A stretch of DNA of 64,000 nucleotides from CAVYOD01 sp963770045 (GTDB lineage Bacteria > Acidobacteriota > Aminicenantia > Aminicenantales > CAVYOD01): NCBI GenBank assembly GCA_963770045.1, contig CAVYOD010000020.1, positions 1 to 64,000 of the forward strand. Reading direction: 5' to 3'. Below, in pieces: positions 18,029 to 27,728 of this stretch. Position 1 is the first letter of the stretch, and every line of letters starts with the position of its first letter. Below the pieces are notes generated by a model. That model did no database searches, had not been told where the DNA came from, and saw only the letters and a list, made by a program, of their open reading frames with translations. A program made the position numbers and the translations under genes.

Positions 18029-21000
18029 CAAAACTGATCCGTCCGAGCTCATCCCGGGTGCCGACGAGGGAGAAGTCGTTGCTGATCTCCCACTCCATCC
18101 GCGCGAGCTCCTCCCGCTGGGTGGTGAGGTTGGTGGAATACAGGATAAAAAAGTTCCTGGAGATTTTCTTGCCCACGGTCAGCCGAGCCGTCATTTCGGC
18201 TGAAGAACCCAGGACAAAAGGGTCAATCCGAAGCCTGTCCAGGCTGAAGAGGCCCTCGGCCCGTTTCTTGGCTTGTTCGGCGATCTGAAAGGACAGAAGC
18301 GAGGCCGTGCTGAGCCGGGTGCTGGTGTCATAAGAATAGGTCCGCTTGAAGGACTCTCCCATGGCCAGGAGGGCCAGCACGTCCTCGGGCGGCAACGGCG
18401 GCGAAGAACTGAATTCCGGCCTCAGTTGGCTGATCAGGCCGTTGAGAGTGAACGTCACCCGGTAATCCTTAACGAACGATTCCCCTTTGAACTCGAGATA
18501 GGGCTCCAGAGTCGCGGGGTTGAAAAAGCTCAGCCGCCCCTTCAGGACCTTGAACGTTCTGTCCTGAAAATAAACGTCGCCTCCCAGAGCCTCGATATCT
18601 CCCATGACGAGCGGCGCGTTGACGCTCCCGGTGATATTGAGATCAAACCGGCATCTGACCCGCCCCAGCGAATTATCGATCCAGGCGTTGTCGTCCGCCC
18701 GGAGATGGAGGTTGAGAGTGAGATCGTCAAAGATGCTCGGCTCGGTCGGCACGTAATACGGTGTCGAATAAAAACTGAATTTCTCATAGGCCTCCCGACG
18801 CCAGGAGAGTTTCTGGAACAAGAAATCTCCTTCCAGAACGAAACGGCCCGGGTCCTTGACCAGCCTCAATGTTCCGTCGGTCAGGCCCCTCGTCCGTTCA
18901 AACGGTGAAAGAAGAAGGCCTTTGCCTTCCAGACGCAGATCGACCGTTTCCACTCCTCCCTTTCCCAAGGTGATTTCGCCCGAGCCTTTCACGTCTCCGC
19001 CGCCGAGCTTGGCCTGGAACGAGCGGACCGAGGCCTTGTTGTCCTGGACGAAAACCAGGCCCGAGAAATCCGTGACGGCATGGGCAAACCTGGGCAGGGG
19101 CAGGAGGGGGCCCTGGAAATCGATGACGCCCGTGACCTGGGGCGATCCGTTCGCCTGTCTGACCTCGGCCCTGTAGTTCAGCCGTCCCTTAGAACCCTTC
19201 CAGGGCAAAAGCAGGTCGAGGTCGCCGAAATTCCCTTTTATGTCGGCCGAGTAGGGTTTTCCATCCACGGGAAGCAATAGGGAAATTGCAAACTCGTTTT
19301 CACCCGGCAAAAGTTTGCCGTTGATATCTGCTTTGATCCTCTCTTCAGAATATCCCAGTTTGAGAGTGCCGAGGGCGTCAAACTTCTGCAGGCCCGGAAC
19401 CTCCAGCTGCGCGATCTCGAACTGACCCGCCGCCGCGTCCTTCCCGAGGGAGCCACTCCCCTTGAGCCCAAAGGAGAGATCCCCCTTGATCGCCGCCGAG
19501 AGAGCCGAGAGAGGGATTTTCTGGGCCGTAGCATCCAAGCCGAACTCTTGCGTTTTCAGGTTGAGCCTGGCCGAACCCTGGGCGACCCCTCCCAGAACCC
19601 TGAACCGAAGGCGGGGAAACGTGATCGTCTCGCCCTGAAATTCCAACCTGCCTTCCACATCCTGCAGGGGCTGACCCGACAACGTGAGTTGGGGGCTGGA
19701 AAAATCACCCTTGACACTTAATAGGTCGCCTACCTCAGAGACCTCAAATTTTCCTTTCCCCTTTCCCGTGAGAGGCAGCTGGATCTCTAAACCGGGGAGA
19801 ATTTTCTCGATACTTCCCTGGTCGAGCTGGAGATCGACCTTCAGGCTATCCTTGTCGACGATCAGGCCGATCTCACCATTCATGGAGGGATCATGGACCC
19901 TGAACCTTCCTGTGAGGTCGGTCTTATAAAGCTCGGCCGCACCTTCGATCGAGAGGACATCGAACCGATCGTAACCTCCGGGGGAGAGAGAGAAATTGGC
20001 CGTTACGCGGGGCGTGAGGTAGGCGCCGAAAATCCGGACATCCGCCGGGCCCTTCCCCCTGATCTCCGGGACATCAAATTTCTCCTGGAGGAGGAGCGAC
20101 GTGAACGCCCTGGCCTCGCGGACATCGCCGACCTCTCCATGGATCTCGATATCCACATCCCGGTCGACCGAGACCCGGCCTTTGAGTTCCACGTCGGCGA
20201 AGCTGGAATGAAGCGCCGGAGAAGAAAAAGAAAAGTCATTCCCACCGTCCCAGTTGAGCCTCATCTGCCCCCGGAGTGGGTAGCGGTTCTGAGTCGGAAC
20301 AGCCGACTCGTCTCTAAACTCGCCGTCGGCCACGAGCTTCCCCCCGATGATGCTGAAATTCCCCCAGACGGGCGATTTCACGGGCCAGGGTAATTTCATG
20401 TAGTTCATGATCGGGTCAAGGTGAAACCTCTTGGCTGTGCCCTCGACCTTCTCTCCGCTGAAGTCGATGGCGACCGATTCGTCGGGCAGCCCACCTCGGA
20501 GTATATCGACCTCCAGGTGTCCCGCGCCGGCCCCGAAGTGGACCCTGCCTCGCGCCTGCCCCAGGACAACGCGGTTCAAGGTCAGGCGCGGACTGGTGAC
20601 GGAGGTGTCAAAAACGAGGCCGCCCTTATCGCGGACGAGAACCCCCTCTCCCTCCACCTGCCCCTCCCAGTCAAAGGGAAGCTGCAGCACATCTTTGGCG
20701 AGGCTTATGGGGATGTTGAGAGACGTTTTGAGCTGTAGGCGTGGGTTTTCCGGATTCGTCAGCCGACCCTCGGCCCGGAGGACAAAATCCGGGCCGTTGG
20801 CTCTGATCCTTTTGATCGTGATCTGGCGGCCCTTGCCCTCGACCCAGAGGTCGAGTTTCCCCTGGATCTTCTTTCGGCCCGAGTCCAGGCTCAGGGTATT
20901 TTCTTCGGACTCGGCTCTGAGCAGGAGAGTGTCCTCTTTCTGGCTGAAAATCGCGCTGATCCCTCTCATTTCAAGGCTCTCACCTGCCCCCATAAAAGTT

Positions 21001-21408
21001 AAGCTCCCCTCCGCGGACGACACCGCGTTCGATCGCAAAGGGAAGCGGAAAGATCGTCGCCTTTCTTCCTTCCTTTCCTTTGTTGAAGACCCCCTCTCCC
21101 AGCCGCAAGAACGGCTCGTCGATGAAAACTCTGAACGGTTTTGCTTTGCTGAGCAAGGACAAGTAGGAGATTTCGATAACGACTCGCTTGGCGGAAAAGA
21201 AGGGCTCGGGAGAAAGAGTCCGCACATCCTCAAGGACAAGGGCGGGAGGGAAGACAGAGATCTCGAGCCGAGAATAGCCAAAAGAGGACTCGATTTTTTT
21301 CTTGACCTGTCGGAGCAGAATGTTTTTGCCGACAACGAGTCCGGCGGCGAGGAGCAACAGCACCGACGAGACAGCGATTATTGACTTCGTTCTTCGGCTT
21401 GCCTTCAT
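18003..21408 (-). CDS. tamB: TamB-like translocation/assembly module protein (frameshifted)
   Basis: The N-terminus from 21408 has a signal anchor (IIAVSSVLLLLAAGLVVG, about 9-26) and an AsmA-like start. One extra base in the G5 run at 20987-20991 breaks the frame; removing it joins ELNFYGAGESLEMRG. The long middle is beta-rich repeats typical of the AsmA/TamB bridge fold. The C-terminal DUF490 domain has the pattern ALGGDVYFQDRTFKVLKGRL, FNPATLEPYLEFKG, SSPPLPPEDVLALLAMG and FDVKVRKRF. TamB spans the periplasm and moves phospholipids to, or helps insert proteins in, the outer membrane with its Omp85 partner, which is the next gene. Confidence 0.87.
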
Positions 21409-21439
21409 GCTCGCTCAGCGCAGGGCGAATTTATTTATA

Positions 21440-22084
21440 CTATTTTTTGACTTTTCCCCAGTCCTTCAGAAACTTTTCCATCCCCAGGTCGGTCAGAGGA
21501 TGCTTGATCATCTTGTCTATGACCGAGTAGGGAATAGTGGCGATGTGCGCCCCGACGAGCGCTGCCTCAACGACGTGGCGGGGATGGCGGATGCTGGCCA
21601 CGATGACCTCTGTTTCAAGATCATAGTTTTCGAAAATGGCCATGATCTCGTCAATCAGGGCCATGCCTTCCTGAGAGATGTCATCCAGCCGGCCGATGAA
21701 CGGGCTCACAAAGCGGGCCCCGGCCTTGGCGGCCAGCAGGGCCTGGTTGGAGGAAAACACAAGGGTCATGTTGACCTGGATGCCCTCCTGGGCCAGGACA
21801 CGGGTGGCCTTCAGCCCTTCCAGGCAGACGGGAATCTTGACGACCACGTTGTCGGCCAGCTTGGCCAGCTCCCTGGCCTCGGCGATGATCTCTCCCGCTT
21901 TGGTTGAAACGCACTCGACACTGACCGGACCGGAGACGATGGCGCAGATTTCCTTGATCAGGTCCTCAAACTTGGTATTCTCTTTGGAACAGAGCGAGGG
22001 GTTAGTTGTCACCCCGTCGAGAATCCCCCAGCTCGCGACTTCGCGGATTTCATCCAGGTTCGCCGTGTCAAGAAAGAATTTCAT
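21440..22084 (-). CDS. transaldolase-family protein (fructose-6-phosphate aldolase type)
   Basis: A 214-residue TIM barrel of the short transaldolase family (TalC/FSA/type 3 transaldolase). It has MKFFLDTANLDEIREVASWG and DGVTTNPSL at the start, the Schiff-base lysine in NVVVKIPV (about 86), and GARFVSPFIGRLDD near 132-145. It transfers dihydroxyacetone units in the non-oxidative pentose phosphate pathway, or cleaves fructose-6-phosphate. The sequence alone does not separate the two activities. A good GGAGGCGAG site precedes the ATG. A heptad repeat fills the gap to the upstream FAH-family gene. Confidence 0.93.
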   Translation of the reverse strand: MKFFLDTANLDEIREVASWGILDGVTTNPSLCSKENTKFEDLIKEICAIVSGPVSVECVSTKAGEIIAEARELAKLADNVVVKIPVCLEGLKATRVLAQEGIQVNMTLVFSSNQALLAAKAGARFVSPFIGRLDDISQEGMALIDEIMAIFENYDLETEVIVASIRHPRHVVEAALVGAHIATIPYSVIDKMIKHPLTDLGMEKFLKDWGKVKK

Positions 22085-22103
22085 CTCGCCTCCTTATGAC
22101 TGT

Positions 22104-22124
22104 TCAGTGCTCACTGCTCACTGT
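22104..22124 (+). repeat. heptameric tandem repeat (family A)
   Basis: TCAGTGC, TCACTGC and TCACTGT occupy the whole gap between the end of the FAH-family gene (22126) and the ribosome binding site of the transaldolase gene. Confidence 0.6.
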
Positions 22125-22125
22125 C

Positions 22126-22893
22126 TTATGGTGTGATTTTCATGACCGTGTTGGAGAGGGTACCGATGCCCTCGATCTGGACATCCACCCTGTCTCCGGC
22201 CTGCATGGGGCCGACCCCGGCCGGGGTCCCGGTGGTGATGATGTCCCCGGGCTCGAGGGTCATGACCTGGGAAATGTAGCAAACGAGAAAAGCGACGGGA
22301 AAGATCAGATTCTTGGTGCTGCCCGACTGCCTCAGCTTCCCGTTGAGGAAGGTCTTGATCCGCAAATCTGAAGGGTCCAGATCGGTAACGACGCAGGGGC
22401 CGACCGAGGCGAAGGTGTCGAAAGACTTGGCCCTGGTGAACTGCCCATCCTTGTCCTGAAGGTCGCGGGCCGTGACATCGTTGAAACAGGTGTAGCCGAG
22501 GATGTAATCCTCCACCCGCTCCTTCTCATCCAGAAGGTGGGCGCGCTTCTTGATGATGACGGCCAGCTCGCCTTCATAATCAACCCGCTTGGACATCCTG
22601 GGGTAAGCGATGATCTCGTTGGGCCCGATGACGGCCGATGAAGGCTTCAGAAAGAGAAGCGGCTCCGCGGGCAGGGGCTTGCCGCGTTCGATAGCATGGT
22701 CCTTGTAGTTCAGCCCGACGCCGACGATCTTGGACGGCTCGACCGGGGGGAGGACGGTGACATCGCTCAGGGGAATTCCCGTCGGTTCAACCTCCCAGGA
22801 GCCGAAGATAGAGCCCCGGACGGAGAAGAGGCTGTCCTCTTTGAGCACCCCATAGGAAATGCGGCCGCTGTGCTCAAAACGGTAGATCTTCAT
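22126..22893 (-). CDS. fumarylacetoacetate hydrolase-family protein
   Basis: A 255-residue FAH/HpcE-fold enzyme. It has KIVGVGLNYKDHA (about 56-68), the metal-binding acidic set in DYEGELAVII (about 105-114) and FNDVTARDLQ (about 137-146), and the conserved TGTPAGVG (about 222-229). Family members cleave or isomerise 2-oxo acids such as acylpyruvates, oxaloacetate (decarboxylation) or 2-hydroxyhepta-2,4-dienedioate. No aromatic-degradation genes are nearby, so a housekeeping acylpyruvase or oxaloacetate decarboxylase role is plausible. Its start overlaps the stop of the lipoprotein gene (ATGA). Confidence 0.9.
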   Translation of the reverse strand: MKIYRFEHSGRISYGVLKEDSLFSVRGSIFGSWEVEPTGIPLSDVTVLPPVEPSKIVGVGLNYKDHAIERGKPLPAEPLLFLKPSSAVIGPNEIIAYPRMSKRVDYEGELAVIIKKRAHLLDEKERVEDYILGYTCFNDVTARDLQDKDGQFTRAKSFDTFASVGPCVVTDLDPSDLRIKTFLNGKLRQSGSTKNLIFPVAFLVCYISQVMTLEPGDIITTGTPAGVGPMQAGDRVDVQIEGIGTLSNTVMKITP

Positions 22894-23994
22894 GATTTGC
22901 CTTCCTTTACGAATTCCGATGCGGTGTCCGACTTCGGGCTTTCATTCCCGGTTTTGTCGGCTGCGGAGATAGCATAGTCATATCGGTTCCCTTTTTCAAT
23001 CGCCCGGTCGGTGTAGGAGTTCTCGGCGATCGGCTGCTGCGTGAGAAGCGTAAACTCGGTTTCGCCTTGGGCCTTTCGCCAAACCTTGTAGCCGGCCAGG
23101 TCTCTTTCGCGGTTGGCGGCCCAACTCAGGGCGATGAAGTCCTTTCCCCGGACGAGCAACAGCCCGGAGGGTGTCGCGGGAGGAAAGGTGTCTTTTGGCC
23201 GGACTTCGACACTTTCCGAGTCATCGCTTTCGGAGTAGGGCGCGGTCTCATTGATCGAGGCGCGAACAAAATAACGATAGTCCTTTTCAAACTCAAATTC
23301 TTTGTCGGCATAGAGCAGCTCTTTGACGATCGTCGTATTGATCAGCCGCGGGAGTTCCTCACCCTCGGCCCGGTAAATATTGTAGCCTGCGGGTTTGCGG
23401 GCCGAAGGCGGCTCCGCCAACTCGGGCGGCGCCTCCCAATGAAGCTCAACGCGGTCTTGGAACACGGTCGCCTTGAGGTTTTCGGGCGCGAGGGGAAGCG
23501 GACTGGGTTCGATCGAAAGAAGTTCAGAGAAATCGGATTCTTTGCCCTTTCTGTCTTTGATTTTGAGGGCGAAGGTCAGTCTTTTCGCCGCCGTCTGGCC
23601 TGAGCCCAGAGGATAAGCGTAGACAAACTCCGGCAGAGTCTTGGCCTTGGCTTTCTGGGACGGGGAGAGTTCTTCCCTCTTCAGGCTGGCGGAAGCCTTG
23701 GCCCGGTTCTTAAAGCTTTCCGGGGTGATCTTGGGAAAGGCTCCGGCCTCCGGTTTGTCCTCTTCGAGAAGCCAGATCTCAACTTCGGCGATATCGGTGA
23801 GCGGGCTGCCGTCCGTGTACGCGCCCGGGTTCTTCCACTCGAGGAAAATCTTGTTCCCGCGCTGGACGAGAGTCGCCGATTCGGCTTTCTGGGGAGCTCT
23901 GGCCAGGGGAAGCTGGATGGGCCCCCTTCTTGCCGCAACCCAAGGAAAAAAGCAGGGCGAAGGCAAGGACAGCCCCGATCAAAGGTCTGTTCAT
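22890..23994 (-). CDS. lipoprotein with fibronectin type III domains (frameshifted near the N-terminus)
   Basis: ATG 23994 opens a lipoprotein signal (MNRPLIGAVLAFALLFSLGC) whose Cys lies about residue 20. One extra base in the C5 run at 23922-23926 breaks the frame; removing it gives CGKKGPIQLPLARAPQK, a usual lipoprotein start. The body holds about three FN3-like domains (IFLEWKNPGAYTDGSPL; RVELHWEAPPEL ... GYNIYRAEGEE; FIALSWAANRERDLAGYKVW). It is probably anchored at the outer membrane or periplasmic face. Its place after hslU and before envelope genes is positional only. The ligand is unknown. Confidence 0.78.
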
Positions 23995-23997
23995 GGA

Positions 23998-25392
23998 CTA
24001 AAGGATGAACCGCCTCAGGTCCTGATCCTTGAGGACATCTCTGAGTTGTTTCTGGACGTAGACCTTATCGATCAGGATGTTCTTTTTCTTGATCTGCGGC
24101 GCTTCGAAGGAAATGTCCTCCATGACTTTTTCCATGACCGTGTGCAGGCGGCGGGCCCCGATATTCTCGGAGTCTTCGTTGACCTTCTCGGCAATCTCGG
24201 CAATCTCGTCGATGGCCTCGGGCGTGAATTCCACGTACACGCCCTCGGTTTCCATCAGGGCTCTGTATTGCTTGATGAGTGCGTTTTCGGGTTCGGTCAG
24301 AATCCGGATAAAATCGCCCTTGTTGAGCGGCGTCAGCTCCACCCGGATCGGAAACCGGCCTTGAAGCTCGGGGATGAGGTCAGAAGGCTTGGAAACGTGG
24401 AACGCTCCCGCGCCGATGAAGAGGATGTGATCGGTCCTGACCAGGCCAAAACGGGTGTTGACGGTCGTCCCCTCGATGATGGGAAGCAGGTCCCGCTGGA
24501 CGCCCTCGCGGCTGACCTCGGGGCCGTGTCCCGACTCACGGCCGGCGATCTTGTCCACCTCGTCGAGGAATATGATCCCCGAATGCTCGACCCGCTCGAC
24601 CGCCAGCCGGGCCACCTGGTCCATGTCAATCAGCCGCTTCTCCTCTTCTTCCATCAGATATTCACGGGCCTCGGCGACCTTGAATTTGCGCCTCTTGGAT
24701 TTGCCCCCGCCCAAGAATCCGGGGATAATCTCCTGGATCTGGATCCCGATCTCCTCCACTCCGGAGTTCGAAAAGAGCTCGAAAGGAGGAGTGATCTTTT
24801 CCTTGACCTCGATCTCCACCATCCGGTCTTCGAGAAGGCCGTCCCTGAGTTGCTTCCTGAATTTCTCCCTGCTCTCGTTGAAGCGCTGGTAATCCTCTTC
24901 GGACAGCGAGTTCTCCCTTTTTTTGAGCGGCGGCAGAAGGAGGTCGAGCAGTTTCTCCTCGACGTTGCGGACCGCTTTCTCCCTGATCTCCTCGATTTTT
25001 TCCTGCTTGACGACATCGACGGCGATCCGGACCAGGTCCCTGATCATCGATTCCACGTCGCGCCCCACATAGCCGACTTCGGTAAACTTGCTGGCTTCAA
25101 TCTTCAGAAAGGGGGAGGAGGTGAGCTTGGCCAGCCGGCGTGAGATCTCGGTCTTGCCGATCCCGGTCGGCCCGATCATCAGGATATTCTTGGGCGCGAT
25201 CTCGTCGGCCAGCTCGGGAGGAAGTTTGCGCCGGCGGTAGCGGTTGCGGAGAGCGATGGCCACGGCTTTCTTCGCCGCTTTTTGGCCGATGATGAATTTA
25301 TCGAGCGCGGCCACGATTTCCTGAGGCGTGAGCTCGGTCTCTTTCGGTTCTGGAAAGGATTTTCCGGAGCCCTGGGGAAGGAGGATGGCCAT
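23998..25392 (-). CDS. hslU: ATP-dependent protease ATPase subunit HslU (ClpY)
   Basis: A 464-residue AAA+ unfoldase. It has LTPQEIVAALDKFIIGQKAAKKAVAIAL (as in HslU, about 21-48; two overlapping motifs), Walker A GPTGIGKTE, Walker B IIFLDEVDKIA, the inserted I-domain (about 110-240) with the pore region preceding it, and the C-terminal tail that docks into HslV, ending DQDLRRFIL. It unfolds substrates and feeds them to HslV in the cytosol. It starts 4 bases after hslV ends, so the two are translated together. Confidence 0.97.
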   Translation of the reverse strand: MAILLPQGSGKSFPEPKETELTPQEIVAALDKFIIGQKAAKKAVAIALRNRYRRRKLPPELADEIAPKNILMIGPTGIGKTEISRRLAKLTSSPFLKIEASKFTEVGYVGRDVESMIRDLVRIAVDVVKQEKIEEIREKAVRNVEEKLLDLLLPPLKKRENSLSEEDYQRFNESREKFRKQLRDGLLEDRMVEIEVKEKITPPFELFSNSGVEEIGIQIQEIIPGFLGGGKSKRRKFKVAEAREYLMEEEEKRLIDMDQVARLAVERVEHSGIIFLDEVDKIAGRESGHGPEVSREGVQRDLLPIIEGTTVNTRFGLVRTDHILFIGAGAFHVSKPSDLIPELQGRFPIRVELTPLNKGDFIRILTEPENALIKQYRALMETEGVYVEFTPEAIDEIAEIAEKVNEDSENIGARRLHTVMEKVMEDISFEAPQIKKKNILIDKVYVQKQLRDVLKDQDLRRFIL

Positions 25393-25395
25393 GGA

Positions 25396-25923
25396 TCAAA
25401 GCTCCTCGACAGTGATTTGCTCGTTGGTGTACACGCAGATTCCGGCCGTGATCCTCATGGCCTCAAGGACGATTTCCTTGGCGGACAGGTGAGTGTGCTT
25501 GATCAAGGCCCTGGCCGCAGCCAGGGCATAGGGGCCGCCGGAGCCGATGGCAATGATCCCGTCGTCCGGCTCAACCACGTCACCCGTGCCCGAGATGAGG
25601 AAGGTCGAGGTCTTGTCGGCGACGATCATCAAGGCCTCCAGCCGGCGGAGGGCCTTGTCCAGGCGCCAGTCCTTGGCCAGCTCGATCGCCGCCCGGGACA
25701 AATTCCCCCGGTATTCCTCGAGTTTGGCCTCAAACCTCGAAAAAAGAGCGAAGGCATCCGAGGTCGCGCCGGCAAATCCCGCCAGAACATTGCCTTTATT
25801 AAGCCGCCTGGTCTTTTGAGCCGTCTGCTTCAAGATGGTCTGGCCCATGGTCACTTGTCCGTCCCCGGCCATGGCCAGCTGACCCTTGTGGCGGACGCAA
25901 ATTATCGTCGTTGAATGATTCAT
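25396..25923 (-). CDS. hslV: ATP-dependent protease subunit HslV (ClpQ)
   Basis: A 175-residue proteasome-like peptidase. ATG 25923 gives MNHSTTIICVRHKGQLAMAG; processing exposes the catalytic N-terminal threonine as in other HslV proteins. GDGQVTMGQ, KTRRL and the aspartates of the beta-subunit fold follow, with AGFAGATSDAFALF near the middle. A longer frame from 25980 is rejected because it would run through the -10 and -35 boxes at 25946-25974. It forms the dodecameric chamber of the HslUV protease and heads the long minus-strand run. Confidence 0.96.
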   Translation of the reverse strand: MNHSTTIICVRHKGQLAMAGDGQVTMGQTILKQTAQKTRRLNKGNVLAGFAGATSDAFALFSRFEAKLEEYRGNLSRAAIELAKDWRLDKALRRLEALMIVADKTSTFLISGTGDVVEPDDGIIAIGSGGPYALAAARALIKHTHLSAKEIVLEAMRITAGICVYTNEQITVEEL

Positions 25924-25945
25924 AAACGCACCTATCTTAGGAACA

Positions 25946-25974
25946 ATCATAACGGATGGAAGCCAATAAGTAAA
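25946..25974 (-). promoter_or_regulatory. hslV promoter
   Basis: On the minus strand, TTTACT (25974-25969) and TATGAT (25951-25946) are spaced 17 bases apart. The leader to the hslV ATG would be only about 15-20 bases. Support comes from its exact placement before the first gene of the run. Confidence 0.5.
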
Positions 25975-25984
25975 GCGCACAAGA

Positions 25985-26019
25985 CAGTGAGCACTGAGCT
26001 GTGAGCAGTGAGCAGTTGA
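25985..26019 (-). repeat. heptameric tandem repeat (family A)
   Basis: Plus-strand units CAGTGAG, CACTGAG, CTGTGAG, CAGTGAG and CAGTTGA run in phase, immediately upstream of the hslV promoter. Confidence 0.65.
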
Positions 26020-26146
26020 ATAGATTCCTCGTCATCTAGCTCAGTGGGGCGAGCCTGAGCAAAAATAATGTGGCCAACCCCTTTTCCCCTGGAGAGTTGG
26101 CCATTGGGTCCTGGGCATCTCAGAGCCAGAGCTGCTTAATTAGACG

Positions 26147-26160
26147 CTCACTGCTCACTG
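26147..26160 (+). repeat. heptameric tandem repeat (family A), short copy
   Basis: CTCACTGCTCACTG is two perfect units, oriented opposite to the array at 25985. The two arrays flank about 130 bases without a gene between hslV and the GH109 gene. Confidence 0.55.
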
Positions 26161-26235
26161 CTTCTTTGTGGCTTGTTCCTTGAAAATCTAACCTTTATAA
26201 TGAGGGCGGCGCGCCTGGAAAGCAAGGAGGCAAAG

Positions 26236-27631
26236 ATGAGCTCAACCAGGCAGGAAACAAAAGGGCAAGCGGGTGCGTGCAGCCGGAGGGATTTTCTGAA
26301 AAAGAGTGCCGGGGCGGGACTCGGGCTGACGATCAGCGCCGCCGCCCTTTCCAGCTGCAGAATAGCGCCGAAGACGGTCCCGACAGCCGCTGGTCTTTCC
26401 CCGGCAATCAGCCGCCCGATCTATGAAAAAAGTGAGAATCGGGTTCGTCGGGGTGGGCCTCCAGGGGACGTCCCATCTTGAGAACTATCTCAAAATTGAC
26501 AACGTCGAGGTCAGGGCCGTCGGCGATATCGTCGACTGGAAGGTCGCCCGGGCCCAGAAAATGGTTGAGGCGGCGGGCCAGCCCAAGCCCGAAGGCTATT
26601 CCCGGGGACCGACCGACTTCCTGAGGATGTGCGAGCGAAGCGACCTCGACTTGATCATCACTGTCACTCCCTGGGAGTGGCACGTCCCGGTTTGCCTGGC
26701 GGCCATGAAATCCGGAAAACACGCCGCGACGGAGGTGCCGGCCGCGGTGACCCTTGAGGAATGTTGGGAACTGGTCGAGACTTCGGAAAAAACAGGAAGA
26801 TATTGCGTCATGCTCGAGAACTGCTGTTACAGCGACCGCGCGCTTCTGACCCTCAACCTCGTCCGGAAGGGGCTCCTGGGCGAGATCATCAACGGCGCCT
26901 GCGGCTATCTCCACGACCTCAGGGAAGTCAAATTCAACGGCAAGGACGAAGCGCTGTGGCGGACGGCCCACTCGGTCAAGCGCAACGGCAACCTCTACCC
27001 GACCCACGGGCTCGGGCCGGTGGCTGAATCCATGGACATCAACCGGGGCGACCGCTTTGACTATCTTGTCTCGATGAGCAGCCTGGGAAGAGGATTGAAT
27101 CTTTACGCGGCCAAGAAGTTCGGGCCGAGCGACCCCCGGGCCAGCCGCAGATACGCCCTCGGGGATGTCAATGTGAGCCTCATCCGTACGATCAACGGAC
27201 GGACGATCACGCTGTTCCACGACACCAACTCGCCGCGGCCGTATTCGCGGATCGACCTCGTCCAGGGCACAAAAGGGATCATCCAGGGTTATCCCGACCA
27301 GATCTATCTCGAAGGGCGGAGCCCGGAGGACCAATGGGAGACGTTCGACCCGTACATGAAAGAATATCGCCATCCTCTCTGGACCGAAATCGAGGCCAAG
27401 GCCAGGGGCGCAGGGCACGGCGGGATGGATTTTCTCGAGGATTACCGGCTCATCGATGCCCTGGTCAAAGGACGACTTCCGGACATGGATGTTTACGATG
27501 CCGCTTCCTGGAGCGTCATTTCGGCGTTGAGCGAATGGTCTGTCGCCCACCGGGGAAAGCCCGTCGATTTTCCCGATTTCACCCGCGGCCGTTGGAAAAG
27601 CAATCCCCGGATATTTATCGTCGACATGTGA
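26236..27631 (+). CDS. Tat-exported Gfo/Idh/MocA protein, GH109-like alpha-N-acetylgalactosaminidase (frameshifted)
   Basis: ATG 26236 (site AAGGAGG) opens a Tat signal with CSRRDFLKKSAGAGLGL. The frame breaks in the A6 run at 26426-26431. With five A's it continues IYEKVRIGFVGVGLQG, the Rossmann NAD motif. The catalytic part has AAVTLEECWELV, YPTHGLGPVAESMDINRGD, FDYLVSMSS and, at the end, VYDAASWSVISALSE and PVDFPDFTRG. These match glycoside hydrolase family 109 as I know it, which uses bound NAD for a redox-assisted cleavage of terminal alpha-GalNAc. The product would act outside the cytosol. The kinase and deacetylase downstream fit amino-sugar use. Confidence 0.82.
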
Positions 27632-27635
27632 ACGT

Positions 27636-27663
27636 TTGATTTGAGCTCACGACTCAATATAAA
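27636..27663 (+). promoter_or_regulatory. possible promoter before the ROK gene
   Basis: TTGATT (27636-27641) and TATAAA (27658-27663) are 16 bases apart, 65 bases before the ATG at 27729. This suggests that the ROK and deacetylase genes can be transcribed separately from GH109. Confidence 0.35.
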
Positions 27664-27728
27664 AGCCTTTCCATCTTCGATTCTTCATACTAAAATAGGC
27701 TCAGCCTCGATTTTGGGAGACCACAGAG

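Noticed and set aside
20431..21384. 317-codon plus-strand frame opposite tamB
   Set aside because: Arg/Ser-rich antisense of a real gene with no start signal.
26408..27550. 380-codon minus-strand frame opposite the GH109 gene
   Set aside because: The plus strand carries a recognisable family; this frame is its shadow.
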